From Bradyrhizobium glycinis (GTDB lineage Bacteria; Pseudomonadota; Alphaproteobacteria; Rhizobiales; Xanthobacteraceae), in assembly GCF_016031655.1 (NCBI RefSeq), contig NZ_JACCHQ010000023.1, forward strand, positions 62,001 through 126,000: a stretch of DNA of 64,000 nucleotides. The letters run 5' to 3'. The position numbers were made by a program, and so were the translations under genes. Positions 60,702-64,000 of this stretch are shown here, piece by piece. Under the pieces are notes generated by a model. It saw only the letters and a program-made list of their open reading frames with translations, did not search any database and was not told the origin of the DNA. How positions within the stretch are numbered: position 1 is the first letter of the stretch; every line of letters begins with the position of its first letter.

Positions 60702-62956
60702 TCCCAACGCAGCGCGTCATTCTCGGTGCTGGACTTGCCATCCTCCTGATCATCACCGCGGCCTCGATTGCCCTCGACGTCAAGTCGCGGTCCGACGCGG
60801 CGTCGGTGAACCACACCGTCCAGGTGCAGAAGAAGATCTCCGATCTGCGCGTGCTGCTGCGTCGCGCCGAGAGCGCCGCGCGCGGCTACGAGCTCTATCG
60901 CACCCAGGGCTTCAGCGACGAGTTCCAGGCGGTGCAAGCCAAGATCGCACCGGCCCTCGCAGAGCTCAAGCGTGACGTGCGCGACACCCCCGATCAAGTC
61001 GCCCTGCTTGAGGGCACCGAGCCGCTGGCGCTGCGCCGGATCGAGATCGCCGCCACCGCGATGCGTCTGCGCGCCGCCAACGACCAGGCCGGCATTGCCG
61101 CGCTCAACAGCAAGGCCGAGGGCCGCGGCCTCATGGACACGGTGATGGGCAATCTCGACCGTCTGAGCGCGGAGGAAGAACGCCTGCTCGCCGCCCGCTC
61201 CCAGGATTCGCGCCGCACCGGCATCGTGCTGCTCGGCATCGACGTCGCCGGCGCCGTGCTGATCCTGCTCCTGGTCGCGTTGGTGATGCGCGAAAGCCGC
61301 CGCACGACGGGTGAGCTCCAGAGCTCGCTCGAGCAGACCCAAGCCGCCAAGACGGCGCTCGAGGCGGCGGTGGCCGAGCGCACCGAGCACCTCGTCGCCG
61401 CCCATGACGAGCTTCGCCTGTCGGTCAACGTGCTCCAGAGCACGTTTCGCAGCATGGCGGAGGCGGTGCTGGTCATCGACGCCGAGGGCACCGTGCTGCT
61501 GTCCAATCCGGCCGCCGAGCGCATGCTATTGCATCGTACCGGCATGAACGTCGGCAATCTGCGCGCGCTGTCCGACGTGTTTCACGGTGACGGCGTCACG
61601 CCGCTTGCGGCCGACGAGCTGCCGTCGACGCGCGTGCTGCGCGGCGAGCAGTTCGAAGAGCTGGAGATGATCGTCCGCCCGCACAGCGGCAACCCGCTGC
61701 GCCATCTCATGGTCAGCGGCCGGCCGATGCGGGATGGGCAAGGCAACATCTCCGGCGCGGTGCTGGTCTATCACGACGCGACGATCTCGCGCGAGACCGA
61801 GCGGCAGCTGCACCAATCGCAGAAGCTGGATGCGATCGGCAAGCTGACCGGCGGCGTCGCGCACGACTTCAACAACATGCTCACCGTCATCTCCGGCAAC
61901 ACCGAGACGCTGGTGGAGAAGTTGAAGGACCAGCCCGAGCTGCAGCGCACGGCCCGGCTGATCGACGATGCCGCCGAGCGCTGCGCCGAGCTGATCCAAC
62001 ACCTGCTGGCGTTCGCGCGCCGGCAGCCGCTCGAGCCGCGGAACGTCGACATCAACGCCGCGATCTCCGACATCGCAAAGCTTCTGCGCCCCACCCTCGG
62101 CGAACAGATCCAGATCGAGACCGTGCTGGAGCAGGGGTCGATGACGACGCATATCGATCCGTCCAGGCTCACCAACGCCGTGCTCAACATGGCGATCAAC
62201 GCCCGCGACGCCATGCCGAACGGCGGCAAGCTGCTGCTGGAGACCCACCGCGTCGTTCTCGACGAGGCCTATGCGCAGGCCAATGCGGACGTGACGCCCG
62301 GGCCTTACGTCATGCTCGCGGTCAGCGACACCGGCACCGGCATGTCCGTGGAGATCCAGCAGAAGGCGTTCGAGCCCTTCTTCACCACCAAGGAGGTCGG
62401 CAAGGGATCCGGCCTCGGCCTCTCCATGGTCTACGGCTTCGTCAAGCAGTCCGGCGGCCACATCAAGATCTACAGCGAAGAAGGCCACGGCACCACGATC
62501 AAGCTCTATTTGCCGCCGGGTGAAGGCGCCGCGGAGGTCGCAGCCGGTATCACACCGCAGGCCGAAGGCGGCGCCGAGACCATCTTCGTGGTCGAGGACG
62601 ATTCCCTGGTCCGCAACTTCGTCACCGCGCAGCTCCAGAGCCTCGGCTACAAGACGATCGCCGCGCCGGACAGCAAGGCTGCGCTGGATTTGATCGAGGC
62701 CGGCCAGAGCTTCGACCTGCTGTTCACCGACGTCGTCATCCCCGGCGGCATGAGCGGCCGCGAGCTCGCCGAAGAGGTGGCGAGGCGCCGGCCGGGCGTG
62801 AAGGTGCTCTACACCTCCGGCTACACCGACAACGCCATCGTCCATCACGGCAAGCTGGATGACGGCGTGCTGCTGCTGACCAAGCCCTATCGGAGAAACC
62901 AGCTCGCGGAGATGATCCGGAAAGCGCTGAACGGCGGAGGGATAGCGGCGAACTAG
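60698..62956 (+). CDS. Hybrid histidine kinase with CHASE3-like, PAS and receiver domains
   Basis: 752-aa membrane kinase. Helix 1 about 8-28; CHASE3-like periplasmic region about 30-180 (LRVLLRRAESAARGYELYR, e.g. RRAESAARGYEL); helix 2 about 185-205; coiled coil; PAS domain about 245-370; dimerisation domain with GGVAHDFNNML; ATPase domain (NMAINARDAMPNGG; DTGTGM; GSGLGLSMVYGFVKQSGG); C-terminal receiver about 630-750 with Asp in LLFTDVVIPGGMSG and Lys in LLTKPY. I chose TTG 60698, overlapping the receiver stop (TTGA), because it gives the usual short N-terminus; ATG 60644 lies inside the preceding gene. Signals sensed are unknown. Confidence 0.9.
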   Translation: MIPTQRVILGAGLAILLIITAASIALDVKSRSDAASVNHTVQVQKKISDLRVLLRRAESAARGYELYRTQGFSDEFQAVQAKIAPALAELKRDVRDTPDQVALLEGTEPLALRRIEIAATAMRLRAANDQAGIAALNSKAEGRGLMDTVMGNLDRLSAEEERLLAARSQDSRRTGIVLLGIDVAGAVLILLLVALVMRESRRTTGELQSSLEQTQAAKTALEAAVAERTEHLVAAHDELRLSVNVLQSTFRSMAEAVLVIDAEGTVLLSNPAAERMLLHRTGMNVGNLRALSDVFHGDGVTPLAADELPSTRVLRGEQFEELEMIVRPHSGNPLRHLMVSGRPMRDGQGNISGAVLVYHDATISRETERQLHQSQKLDAIGKLTGGVAHDFNNMLTVISGNTETLVEKLKDQPELQRTARLIDDAAERCAELIQHLLAFARRQPLEPRNVDINAAISDIAKLLRPTLGEQIQIETVLEQGSMTTHIDPSRLTNAVLNMAINARDAMPNGGKLLLETHRVVLDEAYAQANADVTPGPYVMLAVSDTGTGMSVEIQQKAFEPFFTTKEVGKGSGLGLSMVYGFVKQSGGHIKIYSEEGHGTTIKLYLPPGEGAAEVAAGITPQAEGGAETIFVVEDDSLVRNFVTAQLQSLGYKTIAAPDSKAALDLIEAGQSFDLLFTDVVIPGGMSGRELAEEVARRRPGVKVLYTSGYTDNAIVHHGKLDDGVLLLTKPYRRNQLAEMIRKALNGGGIAAN

Positions 62957-63185
62957 CGCGTGAACTGCCGAAGTCGCGCGGCAGTCACACGATCTCTGAG
63001 TTCGAGGGCACTGGCTCAAGATGTGAGTTCCAGTTGTTCTCGTAGCTCGCCCGGATCCGCGCCGGAGGTGTTCCGACACCGCGTTGTGCAACGAGTAAGG
63101 CCGTTTTGATCCCAATCGGGTCGGTCTCAAGCAAAAATCAAGCCCATCTCAAGGACAAATCGTCTCACCAGCCCAGTCTCTGAGC
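62957..63185. other. Gap after hybrid kinase gene
   Basis: No gene seen. A short stem CTGCCG-n8-CGGCAG lies just after the kinase stop (about 62964-62983) without a U-run. Rest unremarkable. Confidence 0.4.
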
Positions 63186-63329
63186 ATGCTCTCGGCGACA
63201 AATGTTGGAGCCGGTGTCGTGGCAGTCCGCTTGCAGAGCGCGATTACCGAGCGCAGTCACCAGATGCACAGCTACGATTTTGGTCTGCGGCCGGAATTGA
63301 CGTCGCAGCTTCGACAGGTGCTCGCATGA
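63186..63329 (+). CDS. Possible 47-aa peptide coupled to the substrate-binding protein gene
   Basis: Open frame ATG 63186 to TGA 63329, starting MLSATNVGAGVV and ending ELTSQLRQVLA. Its stop codon overlaps the ATG of the next gene in an ATGA, a layout typical of coupled genes. No family is recognised. It may be a leader peptide, the end of a decayed gene, or chance. Confidence 0.35.
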   Translation: MLSATNVGAGVVAVRLQSAITERSHQMHSYDFGLRPELTSQLRQVLA

Positions 63330-64000
63330 AAAGACGAGAGTTCATCTTGTTGATTGGTGGAGGACTGGTCTGGCCTGCGATCGCGCGGGCGCAGGACGGA
63401 GCCAAGCTGCATCGTATCTTCTGGGTCTCGACCCAGTCCGAACCGGATCCCTTCCTGGACGGCTTTCGCGAGGGAATGCGCGCGCTCGGTTACGTCGAGG
63501 GCAGGACCGTAACCTTGGAGACGCATTATGCCCCTGAAAATCCGCAGGCACTGCGCAAGATCGTCTCCGAGTTGCCGCGAGGGGATGTCGACCTTGTGGT
63601 CTCGAGCGGTCCGGCGACGCGTGTCATGACTGCAATCACCGACGTCCCCGTGCTGTTTGCATTGAGCGGTGACCCCGTCGCTCTGGGCGTGGTGAAGAGC
63701 CTTGCTCACCCCGGCACCAATTTCACAGGCAGCACATTCCTGTCGCTCGAGCTGGCAGGAAAGCGCGTCGAACTGCTCAAGGACCTTTATCCAAAGCTGC
63801 GAAAACTGGCAGTCCTCTCGAACACGGATCATCCGGGAGAGCCACTGGAATGGCGTGCGACTTTGGAGTCGTGCCGGAATCTCGGGATTGATGCAGCCTA
63901 CGTCCCCTTCTGCGGCGCTCGCGAAATCGAGAATGGGTTGATGGCTGCCGGCAAGGTGAACGCGGATGCTCTCCTCGTGTTTCCCGATGCCGTGACGCTG
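63326..64000 (+). CDS. ABC transporter substrate-binding protein (3' end outside window)
   Basis: First 225 residues of an ABC_sub_bind-family protein. N-terminal signal MKRREFILLIGGGLVWP...ARAQ, with the twin-basic start typical of this family in Bradyrhizobium, then HRIFWVSTQSEPDPFLDGF (e.g. FLDGFREGMRALGYVEGR), PENPQALRKIVSELP, VVSSGPATRVMTAIT and SLAHPGTNFTGSTF. These proteins form a large expanded group; ligands are mostly unknown (some bind aromatic or amino-acid-like solutes). The frame runs off the right edge. Confidence 0.9.
   Translation, partial: MKRREFILLIGGGLVWPAIARAQDGAKLHRIFWVSTQSEPDPFLDGFREGMRALGYVEGRTVTLETHYAPENPQALRKIVSELPRGDVDLVVSSGPATRVMTAITDVPVLFALSGDPVALGVVKSLAHPGTNFTGSTFLSLELAGKRVELLKDLYPKLRKLAVLSNTDHPGEPLEWRATLESCRNLGIDAAYVPFCGAREIENGLMAAGKVNADALLVFPDAVTL

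Overview
The window is a GC-rich chromosomal segment from an alphaproteobacterium, most likely Bradyrhizobium or a close relative in the Nitrobacteraceae. The evidence is the gene content (a suf cluster without iscR, NDUFA12, DUF1236, BA14K and DUF2155 proteins, an RNase E with a large S1 insertion), candidate EcfG (GGAAC-N16-CGTT) and CtrA (TTAA-N7-TTAA) sites, and several interspersed palindromic repeats of types common in that family. No rRNA, tRNA, CRISPR array, prophage or intact insertion sequence was seen.

Layout. 1-2050: the 3' part of a diguanylate cyclase gene, a divergent fabA paralogue, a tfoX-like gene and two palindromic repeats. 2060-9000 (minus): the iron-sulfur assembly cluster, transcribed iscS-like, sufB, sufC, sufD, sufS, sufT, sufA, with an Irr-box-like site before sufB. 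9050-11260: an acyltransferase gene broken by a one-base deletion, divergent from a membrane LytTR regulator. 11600-20000: hydrolase, guanidinium-type SMR exporter, GST (with an operator-flanked promoter), anmK/tyrS divergent pair, MFS, DoxX and a chemoreceptor. 20070-27200: a large AsmA/YhdP-like envelope protein, a BCP peroxiredoxin with a histone-H1-like tail, a LytM endopeptidase and an EamA transporter. 27200-29365: an AT-richer island carrying one RTX-like repeat protein. 29366-40650: a 3-HIBADH-family dehydrogenase, prfB with a programmed +1 frameshift, mrcA, amiC, rne and an FAD oxidoreductase. 40700-50220: dctA, bioY, an aminotransferase, an M48 protease, a DsbA-like oxidoreductase, DUF1236, aroQ, accB and accC. 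50300-64000: two signalling clusters (CHASE3 kinase, receiver, receiver-HisKA_2 kinase; and receiver plus hybrid kinase), aat, DUF2155, a BASS-family transporter, a GlxA-type regulator divergent from an isonitrile-hydratase-like gene, NDUFA12, BA14K and the start of an ABC substrate-binding protein.

Themes. Cell-wall remodelling genes (mrcA, amiC, LytM protease, anmK) are spread through the middle, and the amidase and the LytM gene both have CtrA-like sites upstream. Three genes or operons (the CHASE3 kinase cluster, DUF1236, BA14K) have upstream sequences matching the general-stress EcfG promoter. Most genes are housekeeping; the most unusual items are the RTX-like island, the H1-tailed peroxiredoxin, the fabA paralogue with a changed active-site helix, the SMR exporter with Asp for the key Glu, and the multi-operator GST promoter.
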